From the NCBI GenBank assembly GCA_030704615.1, contig CM060732.1:57395053-57459052 (forward strand): DNA of 64,000 nt, written 5' to 3'. The DNA comes from Takakia lepidozioides (lineage: Eukaryota > Streptophyta > Takakiopsida > Takakiales > Takakiaceae). Below, in pieces: positions 1-11,929 of the stretch. Within the stretch, counting starts at the first letter, position 1. Every line of letters begins with the position of its first letter. Position numbers and translations under genes: made by a program. The notes under the pieces are model-generated. The model made no database searches. It was not told the DNA's origin and saw only the letters and a program-made list of their open reading frames with translations.

Positions 1-571
1 ATGCACGACATAAATGTATGTTGAGCTGCTTCCAGTCCGAAACTGCTTTTAATAAGAAGCCATTGACGATTGCGCATTGGATAGCCCTCTTGGAAACGAG
101 GTAACAATTTCTTGGTAAGTAGATCAAATAAGCCGCGCTTTCATGAGCCGCGCTTTCCTAGGACTGAGATCCGGTGTTGAGGTGCTGTGCTAGATCAAGT
201 GTTATGTCATTATAGCTCATAGTCCTAGATTTTGAAGCCTATTGATGAGATCTTCTGCAGGACGTTGAGGCTACATTTTCACACGAAGGTTTCCAAGTCT
301 TCGGACTTGTGTTGCAAGCTGGCGTATTCAATGCTGCTGTTGCTCTGTGGACACGCCAGAAAGCGCTACCCACCCACTGAGAGCAAGCTGCTTTCTCTGG
401 CCGCCATTACTACCACCTTCGTGCCGAGCAACAAGTATCCTATCAGTCTTCAGACTGCAGGTTGAGCTGCCTACATCTTATTTTCGAGAGCTCGTCCCAA
501 GCATCGTCTGTCTTTCAGCACGCAGTTGTCCAGCAGCCTACCTCTTTCCATCCCCCAACACGCGGTTCGCC
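1..571. other. 5' flank of the LORELEI-like gene
   Basis: No recognisable gene. The reading frame of the signal-peptide exon stays open upstream to about 347, but that stretch shows no protein-like pattern, so I treat it as 5' untranslated or promoter sequence. No clear TATA box was found. Confidence 0.4.
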
Positions 572-2019
572 ATGGGCAAGTGCGTGCATCTCAGCGTGAT
601 GGGCATTGTGCTTCTGGTGTCCCTTTTGGCTATGCCTTCTCTCTCTGTAGCAGGTGCGTGCTTCTCTCGACCTTCTCTGTCTGAAAGAACATAGCTAGAT
701 ACAAACATGCGACGAGTGCGACTCTCGCACTCAGGCATTGTTCAAGAAGCACTTTACGCAATACTTGTAACTAGGTGTTATGTGTGAGTAAGCCGTATAG
801 ATGTTCTTGTGATGATCTGTGACTAGTAGCATTGAGAATTGACACGCCAATGCTTGCTCTTAAAACTCATGCTTCGTCCTTGACGTGCTGCTTGTCTGCG
901 GTGTGCTCCTCGCAAGCTCGAGCAAGTTCCTGCATGAGCATGCGTGCTGGAGGTTGAATGAATTGTTGTCGTACCATGGTTGGTCCTTGGCTGCATCTCT
1001 ACTTGGGGCACAGTCGCCGACGAATCGTGATTCTCGCCGACAACATTCGTCTGGCGATAGTTAGAGTGATGTCGTATTTTCTGGATTGATCTATCTATAA
1101 AATACGTTTGAGCAGGAGATAGCAGGTGCATTCTTTGTTGGGAGAGCTGCCTCTTCCATTCTGTTCCTTCAGATTGTACTGAGCTCCTAGAAGGAGCGAC
1201 GTTATTTCAATGTCCGTCGACTGCAGGAGAGTACGCTACAATTGAAGGATACAAGATTCATACTACCCTTCTCAGGGTGCTAACAGATAGTGAACATGTA
1301 GGTAGTTATACTCAGATGTCCCTGTGCTCTCGCGGACCTTGGATGACAGCTCTGATATTGGTCTAGTTCGGGGCTGGTTTTTTGTCTTTTGCAGCCCGCC
1401 TGAAATATGGATTGAAAACCGATCGATCTGCGCGGCACCTTCTCCAATCTTCTGGTGAGCTTCTTTCCCTGGTCATTATCCTTAGCTCTCAGCAGTACGA
1501 GAAAGAGCATCCCAAATGCTTCGAGAGACGGTCCACCCAAAGTTGAAGAGTATATCTACAGTGTAGCAATAGGGGCTGTGCCTTTTACAGATGCCTGTCC
1601 ACTCGTCCTTTTCGATTCAACATACCATGCATGAAGTCATCACAACACTACAGTTATCCTGTCTTGGGTGACTCCTATTTGCTAGATAGACAGGTCAAGG
1701 TGGGCTCTATCATTTGATCAAACCAGTATGTCTGATGCATGTGTGGTTGGATACAGGTTGCGCCAGGGATTTCACCCCGAATGCAGTGAACTATACCCCT
1801 GTCACAAGTGTGTGCTCGCCCAGCAGTCCCACAGGCGCAGATGCAACATGCTGTGCGGCTTTCAACAAATTGGCATGCGAGTACTCCGGCGATGTGAACA
1901 ATATGAACTCCGCTTGCCCCTTGACATTCCTGGCCTATTTGAGCAGCGCTGGTCCCTACCAAACTGGTTACTTCGTGACCACGTGCACCTCCGGCGAAAA
2001 GGGCCTCTGCGGCCCCTAG
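572..2019 (+). CDS. LORELEI-like (LLG) small cysteine-rich secreted protein, 2 exons
   Basis: Exons 572-653 and 1757-2019 join in phase 1 across a GT-AG intron to give 114 residues. Exon 1 encodes a typical signal peptide (MGKCVHLSVMGIVLLVSLLA) ending near SVAG. Exon 2 has the eight-cysteine LLG pattern: a Cys before DFTP, NYTPVTSVC, the adjacent pair in TCCAAF, LACEY, SACPL with FLAYL, YFVTTC and a last Cys in GLCGP. LLG proteins are chaperones and co-receptors of FERONIA-type receptor kinases and bind RALF peptides at the cell surface. Oddity: family members usually carry a further C-terminal stretch with a GPI-anchor signal; here TAG follows GLCGP directly, so the product would be secreted and unanchored unless an unseen splice form adds a tail. 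Confidence 0.8.
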
Positions 2020-2714
2020 ACTCCTGCTTGCATCCTCCTTCCGAAGTCTTGTCTGTCTGTCTTCACTCGCGGACAAGTTCTGGGCATGCATTCAGTTTCC
2101 AAAGTGGGTGCATCGTTGTTAATGTCCACGGACCAACACTCACCTTCTCTTGCGCTGTGCTTGTAGATCCATCTCCTCTCGCTCTCGTGTGTCTCTTCCA
2201 TCTCTTCTCCTGCAGCAGGCACGGTGGAGGGGCCGAGAGTGTGGAGTCGATATGTAAACAAAAAAAACCTTTGCAATTATATCTATATATCAGTAAAACT
2301 ATGGAGGTTAGTGCGGCGAGAAACACAGATTTGAGTTGGATATTTGGTGGATACATTGGACTGATATATCCAGAATGTTTGGCAGCAATCAGCGCTATGT
2401 CCACATACATAAGTGTGCACCCTCCAAACACATTCTTGCTGCTTATCACGAAAATGCCTCATATGTTGCGGATTGGAATGTCAAATGCGATATGGTCTAC
2501 CTTAGTGCCTTCTAATGAACACTACATAGTGGGAAAAAAAATGACTCTTGGAAGGAAGATATATATGATCAAATTGGTATTCTTAGAGTCTCATGGAACC
2601 TATGTCACATTCCAAAAGTGCATTGACCTTTCTTCAAAACTATTCACTTGCCAACACTTCAACACATATCCCTTATGAACTGTGAAGAAGCTAAAGAAAG
2701 AGAAGAAATGTAAG
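2020..2714. other. 3' flank, no gene recognised
   Basis: A + frame is open through parts of this stretch but reads as an out-of-frame continuation of the LLG exon followed by AT-rich sequence. I see nothing I can support beyond 3' untranslated and intergenic DNA. Confidence 0.4.
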
Positions 2715-3908
2715 CAATATATGAAGCGAGTCTGTAGTTTTGTTTTGATTTGTAGAGATCTCCCAAACCGCGGGCCCAGCGCTGGTGCTTGGTGGCGTTG
2801 GAAAAGCCCTTGAGGAGAGGAGGGGTACACAGGCTTGGTCTCACAATTTTTGGACAAGCGTTGAGGGAGATGTGGATGTGGGATTACAAGTGCTTTTTGG
2901 TCGCTGGAAGTTCAGAAAATCTAGCAAAAATGGCCAAGCCTTGGAGGAGGGGTGCACGGGCTTGGTCTCACGATTTTTGGACAACGGCAGAGGAATTCAA
3001 AGTACTTTTTGGTCGTTGGAAATTCACAAAAAATAGAAAAAATGGCAAAGTGGGCCTCCTAGACAATGGTTGGGAGAGATACAAAGGGAAAGGTCTCCGG
3101 TTCAAATCTGGCCGCAGGCTCTAAGGAAAAACATGCATTTAGACTTGGATGACATTGGACACTTGGGCCAATGGCACCGGCTACCCTAGAGAAGGGAGAT
3201 ATATCAATAATGATTGGATAAACATAGGAGATTGCACTTGGATGTAGGCAATGCACATGAATACATAGGAAATTGCACTTGGTCTTAGATTTCAATTTCT
3301 CACATGTGGGCCAACGGCAAAGGCTACCCTAGAGGTTGCACTTGGGCCTAGGATATGGGAGACGTACTTGGATACATAGAAGATTGCACTTGGGCCGACG
3401 GCACATGCTACCCTAGAGACGGGAGATATATTGATTGGATATTACTACTCAATAACTTCATTAAAAAAAAATGGGGCCTTCACATGGGCTAAACTTGGAT
3501 ACATAGGAGATTGCGCAATGGGCTTAGATGGGCCTCGACATAGGAGACACACATGGGAGACGCCCTTGGATACATAAAAGACGCACTTGGATACATAAGA
3601 TATCGCACTTAGGCTTAGATGACAGTGGACATTTGGGTCTCGACATGGGAGATGCACTTGGATACATAGAAGATTGCATTTGGGCTTAGATGGACCTAGG
3701 AGATGCACAGGAATACATAGGAAATTGCCTTGGTCTTAGATTTCAATTTTTCACGCATGGGCCAACGGCATAGGCTACCCTAGAGGTTGCACTTGGGCCT
3801 AGACATGGGAGACGTACTTGGATACATAGAAGATTGCACTTGGACATAGAAAACGCACTTGGATACATAGGAGATGGTACTTGGGCCAACGGCACTGGCT
3901 ACCCTAGT
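2715..3908 (+). repeat. Interspersed repeat, copy 1, with tRNA-like A/B boxes and an internal minisatellite
   Basis: First of four related copies. The head is a T/G-rich run leading to GAGATCTCCCAAACCGCGG, then blocks reading GGTCTCACGATTTTTGGAC and GGTCGTTGGAAATTCAC. A Pol III-like A box (TGGCAAAGTGGG, 3043-3054) and B box (GGTTCAAATCTGG, 3099-3111) lie about 45 bp apart. From about 3130 to 3908 the repeat expands into imperfect units built on 'cttggatacataggagattgcac' variants, ending GGCTACCCTAGT. No protein-coding capacity is seen. A SINE-like element with an internally expanded tail is my reading; the family name is unknown to me. Confidence 0.6.
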
Positions 3909-5280
3909 GGTGCGTTATAAGAAAGAAAGAAAGAACATTGGAAGTTTGAACCATGGAGGCAATCTGGCGAAACATCGCCAGATTTCGACCTGGAAAATGG
4001 GTCGGCTGATTTTATAAACGAGTCTTGGGAGTAAAAATCGAAAAAATTGCCAGAAAGCACCAATGGTTAAATATCAGGAGCCAGAATTTTCCTAAGTGGA
4101 CCTGTTAAAGTGTGACACCTGTTATATAGCCACTTTTCTAAGCCTGCCACCTCATTCTTCTTGCCACATGGGCACTGGATAGAATTTACATGTGGCTTTG
4201 TGGCGATTTTGGAAAAGTGAAAAAAAAAAACACTGATTAGAAGGCTTGGTTAGTTGCGCATGATTCTCTACAGACTGACATACCTACTCCCAGTTTCATC
4301 TAACAAGCTCGGTAGAAAAAGTAACTTCCCTCAGAGCACAATTTCAATGTCATAGCATTATTCACCTGACTTCGATCCCACAATAGCCTAAATGAAATTG
4401 TAGCAGTTAGTTGATCTTGGAAGTGTATGACCCAACAATGTAAAATGAACTTGTAAAAACAAAAATTATAAAAAAATGAACTTGGTGGCCTCGTGACAGT
4501 CACAGGACTCTTGATGAACTGATCCCAGGGACAGTGCCCAAGAGCCCAAAGCAATGGGCTGTTGTGGTGAAGGGAATTTCGTTTATGACCCTCTACCACA
4601 ACACGTCATGTAAGGAATTAAAAAAAAGGAATCAACAATCAACCCGGCTTCCCTCATCTGCCTACAGTTTCTTGCCCTCGGCATAAATTTCCTGTGTTTG
4701 TTCAAATGCCCCCTTCGTAGGTACTGATCCATTATGAAAGCCGCGGCGGTGCTTCCACAGTTCTAGTGCTGGTGGTCTTCCCCATGTGTTCGTTCAGCTC
4801 ATCAGGCTAGTACCATACCAACTCTACTCTCTGAAATCTTCTTGAGAAACTGCCCGAGCATTTTTTGTCCACTTTTATAGCCCTAGAGATATATATTCTG
4901 TGGACAACTCATCTGCAACAAACACACTGTGGTCGTTCCCTTGATTGTGCCATTTATTAAAAGAAGAGAGTGAAAAGATGGTGTATTACCATCAAACATT
5001 ACTAAAGCCAATCAATGTGTTAGAAGAGTCCTAAAGAAACTAAACTGGACTAATGTGGATCATCTATTTGAATAGAAAATCTAATTACCCCCTCTAGGCC
5101 CTCTCTGCACTAAAACACCCCAGCTGATGACCTGCTGGGCTTGACATTGTATCCTATCCCTGTTCCATCCTACCCTGGACGTCTCTAGCCCTCTGTCAAC
5201 ATTATAAACCTTTTTTCCTTTCTTGTGAATACCCTCAGGCCCTGCCATTTATGGTAATTACTTGGTGATTTAATCTTGTT
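3909..5280. other. Intergenic, nothing recognised
   Basis: AT-rich sequence with short A runs (4218-4227, 4620-4626). No convincing reading frame on either strand and no RNA gene. Confidence 0.4.
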
Positions 5281-5842
5281 ATCAACATATGAAGGGAGCC
5301 GTTTGTTTTGTTTGTGGCGTCGTTGAGATCTCCCAAAACGCGGGGCTCCAACCCCGGTGCTTGGTGCCGTTGGAAAGCCCTTGATGAGGAGGGGTGCACC
5401 GGCTTGGTCTCATGATTTTGGGACCTGCGGTGTGGGAGATGTGGAAATCTGAGTACTTTTGGTCGCTGGAAATTCGAGAAAATAGCAAAGTGGGCTTTCC
5501 TAGAGCAGTGATTGGCCCTTCAAGTGGGAGATTTGGAATTTCAAGTACTTATGGTCGCTGGAAATCCACAAAAAATAACAAAAATGGCAAAGTGGGCATT
5601 CGGGACAATGGTTGGAGCCTCGAGGGAGAGATATAAACGGAAAGGTCTCCGGTTCAAATCTGGTCATAGGCTATGTGGAAAAAAACTTACTTAGATGACA
5701 TTGGACACTTGGGCCAACGACAAAGGCTATCCTAGAGGTTGCATTTGGGCCTCGACATAGGAGACGCACTTTGATACATAGAGGATTGCACTTGGACTTA
5801 GATGACAATGGACATTTGGGCCAACGGCACAGGCTACCCCAG
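5281..5842 (+). repeat. Interspersed repeat, copy 2
   Basis: Starts TCAACATATGAAG and ends GGCTACCCCAG. Same order of blocks as copy 1: the GAGATCTCCCAAA head, GGTCTCATGATTTTGGGAC, A box TGGCAAAGTGGG (5585-5596) and B box GGTTCAAATCTGG (from 5651), then a short version of the cttggatacata tail. It is directly followed by copy 3 with no spacer. Confidence 0.6.
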
Positions 5843-6529
5843 TCAACATATGAATCGAAACGTTTGTTTTGTTTTGTTTTGTTTGTAACGTCGTTGAGAT
5901 CTCCCCAACATCGAGGCCGAACGCTGGTGCTTCGTGCCGTTGGAAAGCCCTCGATCAGGAGGGGAGCACCGGCTTGGTCTCATGATTTTTGGACCAACGG
6001 TGTGGGAGATGTGGAATTTCAAGTGCTTTGGGTCGCTGGAAATTCACAAAAAATAGCAAAGTGGGCTTTCCTGGAGCAATGATTGGCCCTTCACGTGGGA
6101 GATTTGGAATTTCAAGTACTTTTGGTCCCTAGAAATTCGCAAAAAAATAGCAAAATGGGCATTCCTCGACAATGGTTGGAGCCTCGACAAAAGAGATATC
6201 AAGGGGAAAGGTCTCCCATTCAAATCTGATCGTAGGCTCTGGAAAAAAATGCATTTGGACTTAGATGACATTGGATATATTACTACTCTATAAATTCATG
6301 GAAAAAAATTTAATGGGGCCTTGACATGGCAGACATACTTGGATACATAGTAGGAGATTGCACACTAGGCTTAGATGGGCCTCCACATGGGAGACGCACA
6401 TGAGAGATGCCCTTGGATACATAGGAGATGCACTTGGATACATAAAAGATTGCACTTGGATACATAGGAGATTCCACTTGAGCTAAGATGACACTTGACA
6501 CTTGGGCCATCGGCACAGGCTACCCTAGT
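5843..6529 (+). repeat. Interspersed repeat, copy 3, head-to-tail with copy 2
   Basis: Starts TCAACATATGAATCG exactly where copy 2 ends, keeps the same block order and ends GGCTACCCTAGT. Its A and B boxes are decayed (TAGCAAAATGGG; CCATTCAAATCTG), so it is probably older or inactive. The tail again holds several cttggatacataggag units. Confidence 0.6.
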
Positions 6530-6856
6530 ATAAGTTATTTTACAGTTATACACAAATCACGTTTTTCAACTTTACTGTTTGCTACAAAATAACTGAGGGA
6601 AAATAATCAGCGTTCCACTGTCTGACGAGTAAGCCCCAAAGGAACAAACCCCATGTTGGAAGTGGTGAAATGTTGGTATCTCATACAACAATTTCTCCCT
6701 CAACAATCTTTGAGCTGAACTTCATGGCCATGTGGCAGTCACCACACACCTGAAGGTTTGTTATGACACGGCGAAGCGTCCCAGGGGATGTGCTGAGCAA
6801 TTGCTAGCTTTCCACTATGGTAGCAGAGAGAAAATTCCTTTAGCTCCTCCTCAACA
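6530..6856. other. Intergenic, nothing recognised
   Basis: No gene or RNA supported in this stretch. Confidence 0.3.
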
Positions 6857-7254
6857 TCATGCAATACAAAGCAGGTATAGGCTGACCTGGCAGTTGTCAA
6901 CAACCTCAATGCAGCTGTGACCAGGCTCCTTTCTGCCACCTGCGTCCTTCATCATTTTTCTCACCTTTGCAGTGTGTCCCACCTGCCAGCTGCGGCATAC
7001 ACATTCGATAGCAGCACATAAGTTGCAGTATCCTGTGGATTCCACTTGAGAAGGCATTTTGCTGCACGTTCACCTCCAGGTTGCCATGCATGCTGCAGGC
7101 ACCAAGCAAGGCCCCCCCACACCCCAGCTGCTGGTCCAATCGGCATTTTTTTAATGAAGTCCTCTGCCTCATCCAATCTCCCTGCACGGCCAAGAAGGTC
7201 CACTATGCAGCCAGAATGCTCCACTGTAGGAGTGAGGCCATGATATTGACTCAT
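6857..7254 (-). pseudogene. PPR protein C-terminal fragment (E domain), frameshifted
   Basis: The minus strand reads HGLTPTVEHSGCIVDLLGR, then DEAEDFIKKMP, VLLSNVYAAAGRWDTLQ and, in another frame, VRKMMKDAGGRKEPGHSCIEV. This is the end of a PLS-class pentatricopeptide protein: last PPR motifs plus E domain, as found in organelle RNA-processing and editing factors. At least two frame changes are visible: GACSMHGNLEV lies in a different frame from GERAAKCLLK, and the VRKMMK segment differs again. No full-length gene precedes it, so it is a truncated pseudogene. Confidence 0.8.
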
Positions 7255-7919
7255 GGCATCAAAGCATCTGCTGAAATTGCTCCTTTGTCTAATATGCGCA
7301 ACGCCTCTTTCAGTTTCCTGCCTTACATAGTGTCCTCACAGCCCCACCAGTGCCAGTTCCTGTTGAATCCCTCTCTTGGTCCTCTTTCAGAATCGGTGGT
7401 CATGGTGGAGGTGCCAGATTCAGACACATGTTCCTGATTCAACCCTGCCATGCTGCAGCATGATTCAAAACTCTTAGTTGAAGATATTGATGCTCAAACT
7501 CACATCTCGAAGCTCCTAGACACTCAAAGAAATACACTTTCATAAGGACGGGCTCCTTGAGCTCCTTGCAATATGCAATGGGTGGGCTCAAGGTCTTCAG
7601 TCCTGAAAACTACAGTGAGAGTACTTTGCAGGATACTAACAGAAAGGCCAGAACTCCAGGAGGTCAGGATCTGCAAAAGGATTGTCATACTGGAAGCATC
7701 CAGACGATCCCCCTCCACCAGGGCTCGCTGCAGACTTTAGCCTAGCTGCTTCCAGCTTCCCCAAACAACCAGCTCCCCATTCAGTTTTTTTATAGCTATC
7801 AATCCGCAGTGCCTTGTTGGTGTTGTGTGCTTGAAATCTGGTCCTCTAGAGTAAATCTGCACCCAGACTCCATTCTACCTCCCTCAGCTGTCCTGCCTCT
7901 ACAATAATAAGAAATATAT
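7255..7919. other. Intergenic; possible further decayed PPR sequence
   Basis: Continuing upstream of the PPR fragment on the minus strand, scattered PPR-like words occur but no frame holds. Nothing else was recognised. Confidence 0.3.
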
Positions 7920-8935
7920 CTTTCCCCTCACATCAAGTAGCTGAAATGACAACCCATAATTTACAGAGCACACATTTCACCCCTACCTGCCAGACGTGTG
8001 CTGAATTGCTACCAAAGACTAAAGAGAGAGACACAGAGAGTATGCTTGCAAGTGTTGATTATTCCAAAGCCTTCAGGGTCTGTCATGGGGTCTAAACCCA
8101 TCAGGACTTGAATACATAGGCACAATTGTCATATCATCTCGCAGTCAACACACAATCGGATTACAGAGGAATGAATGCAGATACATTGACTGGCATTGAC
8201 GTCATGGACGATGTTCATCTTTGCACTGCTACATGGCCCTCCAACTTAAATAAAAACACATGTGGCTATGATTGCGCTACAACTTGCTCTTCACACTACA
8301 GTGCCAAAGGGGAGAGAATGTAGTCTCTGACCATTGCTACGCATCACCTTGGTCTTCCTTGAGGAAACTGGTGAGGATATCATGCCACCAGGTGATTGAG
8401 ACAGACTGAAGCTGTTCATCCTTCAGCTACCCATACATCCAACAAAACCGCACACATCCCCTGGCAAGAAGTAGCTGACGATCCCAACCCATAATCCACA
8501 GAGCAAACCATCCCTTCTGCCTACCAAAGACTAATTCCTATTCTGAATCGGTGGCAAGAATCTTCTTAAAAAGGTGTATGAGGGAGACAGACCGATTGAA
8601 TCCTTGTAAAATGTTGATACAGCTAAATTTCCGAGAGGATTAATCCCCACTGGACTCCCAGAGTCGGTCATGGGGTTCCAATCCCCCGGGTACAAAGTAA
8701 AACGCCAATCGTCATACTGCTCCTTCACAGTCAGTCAAGCATACGAGTGCAGGAAATTGACTCCTGAATGTCAGGGTCCTTATTAACATCATCTTGGAAA
8801 GAAAAGTGTTCATATCAGCTGAGTTAGCCCATACCTCCAAATATGAGTCTTCTGGTTGTGGTTTTGCACTGCCCAGTGCAGTTCACACTTCAGTGCAAAA
8901 AGGAGAATGTAGTCACTGACATCGCAATCAGTCAC
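7920..8935. repeat. Diverged direct duplication upstream of the splicing-factor gene
   Basis: Segments at about 7925-8335 and 8465-8935 share the same order of words: 'agtagctga..acccataat..acagagca', 'taccaaagacta', 'gtcatggggt', and 'tcacactacagtgccaaaggggagagaatgtagt' versus 'tcacacttcagtgcaaaaaggagaatgtagt'. This is an old tandem duplication of about 540 bp. No coding sequence was found in either copy. Confidence 0.55.
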
Positions 8936-9409
8936 CTCATGGGCTGTGTCCACTGCCCTAGAACGTATGACGATCACTCCAGCGCTGCTCCACTAGCTTA
9001 GCTTGCAACAAATGTGACACATTCGAATGCGGTTCAGACCCTCTCACACGGAAAAACGGAGCTATCGTTACATCGCCTGAATTTCTTGAAATCATGTTGT
9101 TGACAGCCTCTACAGACAGCCAGCAGTCAGACAGCCTGGGTTGGTGGCTTCTATTTTTTAAAGAATTGTGGGGCTCGAGACAGTTTTCATCCCAGAGATG
9201 ATGGATGATATCATTGAATCAGGAAATTCCTAAGGAAGCCGCGCAAGGGAGAAGGAAGAAACCCTAGGAGCTGCAGTGAGAGCGAAGAAGAGAAAAGAGA
9301 GAGAGAAGGGAGAGGAGGAGCAAGGTGTGAGGTGCAAGCAGATCGACATCGCAGTGCAGAGAGATTTTGCAGACCACGCAGCGAGAGCTGGGCTGAAGGA
9401 GAGAGGGAG

Positions 9410-11368
9410 ATGGCGCACAGGCTGTTGCGGGATGTGGAAGCGGATGGGTGGGAGCGTTCGGATTTTCCCATCATCTGCGAGTCGTGCCTGGGTGATAACC
9501 CGTACGTGCGCATGGTATGTCGAGTTCCACGCTCTTTGTGGATTTTACAGTGAAGCCTTATGTGATCAATTTTGCTGTGGTCTTGTTGGGATTTGGGTTG
9601 GCACAGACGAAGGCGAATTTTGACAAGGAGTGCAAGATATGTACGCGGCCTTTTACGGTGTTCCGGTGGAGACCTGGACGGGATGCTCGATACAAGAAAT
9701 CAGAGGTGTGCCAGACGTGTAGCAAGCTGAAAAATGTTTGTCAGGTCTGCTTGCTTGATCTTGAATATGGCCTTCCCGTTCAAGTGAGAGACACTGCCCT
9801 CGGCATCAGCACAAGTGATGCAATCCCAAAGAGCGACGTCAACCGCGAGTACTTTGCGGAAGAGCAGGATCGCAAGGTACCCCCTGCCCTCGCCCTTATC
9901 TCTCCTTTGCACGTTGTTAACCTCCCTCTTTGACTGAACAAGGTGGTCACAGCCACAAAAGGAAACTGATAGCTGACATCGAGGAGTGCATGTCTGTCTC
10001 AAAGAAGTGCAAATATAGGCAATTACGTACCTTTGGGAAGTACAGTAGCAGTGTTGGAATCATGCTTCTGGTTGTAATGTTTGCTCTCCTCAGACTGCAG
10101 TCTTGCAGGGTAATTGCAGGGTAAGACGCTTAACGAGATTGTTTGCACAAAAAGTTCAGAGAAGTCTTCAGATGTATTCTTGGAGCACTCTTTAACCTAA
10201 CATGATGTATTCAATATGAATTTCCCAGGCAAGAGCAGGTTTGGACTATGAATCTTCGTTTGGAAAGGCACGGCCAAATGACACAATTCTGAAGCTTCAA
10301 CGGACTACACCCTATTACAAGAGAAATCGTGCACATATTTGCAGTTTCTATGTAAGGGGTGAGTGCACCCGTGGAGCTGAGTGCCCTTATCGCCATGAAA
10401 TGCCTGTCACAGGGGAGCTGTCTCAACAAAACATCAGGGACCGCTACTACGGGTACGAAGTCGTTTTTCTTCTGGTATAGTAAAGATAGTAGATTCAGAA
10501 AAACTATGTACTAAACGTTGTTGTTCTAAACGTCAATGGCTGCCTCTAAAACTATTCATTCTAATGTGCACATTTGGATTGCTTCAGGGTAAACGATCCA
10601 GTGGCAGCAAAGCTATTGAGGAAGGCTGGTGACATGCCCTCTTTGGTACCACCTGAGGATATGAACATCAGGACACTCTATGTGGGGGGACTTGATGCCC
10701 GTGTCTCAGAAGAGGATCTCAAGGACCAGTTTTACAGTTATGGGGAGATTGAGTCAATCCGAATGGTGCCACAACGTGCATGTGCATTTGTCACCTACAC
10801 CAGCAGGGAAGGTGCTGACAAGGCTGCTGACAATCTAGCCAACAAGCTGGTTATCAAAGGCTTGAGGTTGAAGCTTATGTGGGGGAAACCCCAGGTTGCA
10901 AAAACTGAACTTGAGGGAGCGGCTGAAGGAGAAGATAATGCAAAAGAGAACCTTGGAAGCGGAATTCTATCTCGTACAGGAATGCTTCCACGAGCAGTTA
11001 TCTCCCAGCAACAACAACAGCATCAGCAAGTTGCTGGCCAAGATCAAGCTCCACTCAACTATTTCAACTTACCTCCGCCACCGCCCCCATCTCAGAGGCC
11101 CTTCTATCCATCAATGGACCCACAACGAATGGGAGCAGTTGCTCCAGGCCAAGAGTCAAATGCCAACTCTGGTCAAGGTGAGGGTTCAAACCCTGGCCAA
11201 CCAGGCCAGCCTTCAAATTTTGGTGGCCCTCCCATGGGGCCTCCTCCATATGGGTATGTTCCATATCCGCAGCCCCGAGGACCCCCTTCTCATCTGTACC
11301 CACACTATCCCCCTCCCCCCTTCCAACCTGGACCTCCACCACAGCAGTATTACCATTCTCAGTACTGA
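9410..11368 (+). CDS. RBM22: RBM22/SLT11-type splicing factor (CCCH zinc finger plus RRM), 4 exons
   Basis: Exons 9410-9514, 9607-9876, 10229-10452 and 10588-11368 join in phase to 459 residues. The order is: N-terminal cysteine-rich region ([11 protein letters not shown], then [10 protein letters not shown] and [14 protein letters not shown], about residues 22-95), a CCCH finger (C163, C171, C177, H181), an RRM (LYVGGL at 230-235, ACAFVTYT at 264-271) and a Pro/Gln-rich tail ending HSQY. RBM22 and yeast Cwc2/Ecm2 contact U6 snRNA and hold the spliceosome active site in the NineTeen-related complex. Start chosen at MAHRLLRD, the conserved plant N-terminus. The gene looks intact and is highly conserved, so it is a functional host gene. 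Confidence 0.95.
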
Positions 11369-11772
11369 GGGATCATCCGGCATGTCGAAGAATGGTCCTC
11401 CACAGATGCAAACCACTACAAGCATGGACTGAATATGACGAAATCGTGAATGAGCATTCGTGCAGTCTATGTGACAGGCTCCAGGGATTTCCTCTGCCAC
11501 CTGTTCCACCAAGAGCAGGTGGTGTCTGAGAGACAAACAACTCAGTGTTGCAATACAAGTTAGCACATGGATTCCATAGCAGGTCTTGCCAATAGGCAAA
11601 GAAGGCATGATGGGAGACTATCTCGTACGGTCCGGAGAGCACTTAGTAGGCGTGTAGGTGAAGTTTACTGTAGGCTGCATCAGCCCTGTTATAGCTGGTA
11701 ACCTAAGCTGGCAGGTTTCTGAAACTGGAACTTAGGGCAGGCACATTCAACTAACACTTCTTCAGCTGCTGG

Positions 11773-11923
11773 CAAGCAACTCTTCCTTGCAGGCAGATTC
11801 CTTACAGATATGTGTGAGTTGATCATTTAAAAATGTTTTATCAGTACCAAGCAACTCTTCCTTGCAGGCAGATTCTTTACAGATATGTGTGAATTGATCA
11901 TTTAAAAATGTTTTATCAGTACC
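11773..11923 (+). repeat. 75-bp tandem duplication 3' of the splicing-factor gene
   Basis: Two near-identical copies, 11773-11847 and 11848-11923, each running from CAAGCAACTCTTCCTTGCAG to ATGTTTTATCAGTAC, differing at about two positions. It lies in the probable 3' UTR or flank of the RBM22 gene and is recent judging by its identity. Confidence 0.85.
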
Positions 11924-11929
11924 CTTTGG

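Noticed and set aside
1728-2678. 316-codon + frame overlapping the LLG gene
   Set aside because: Out of frame with the recognised LLG exon, and no protein-like pattern after it.
10896-11432. 178-codon + frame in the last exon of the RBM22 gene
   Set aside because: Shadow of the Pro/Gln-rich tail in another frame.
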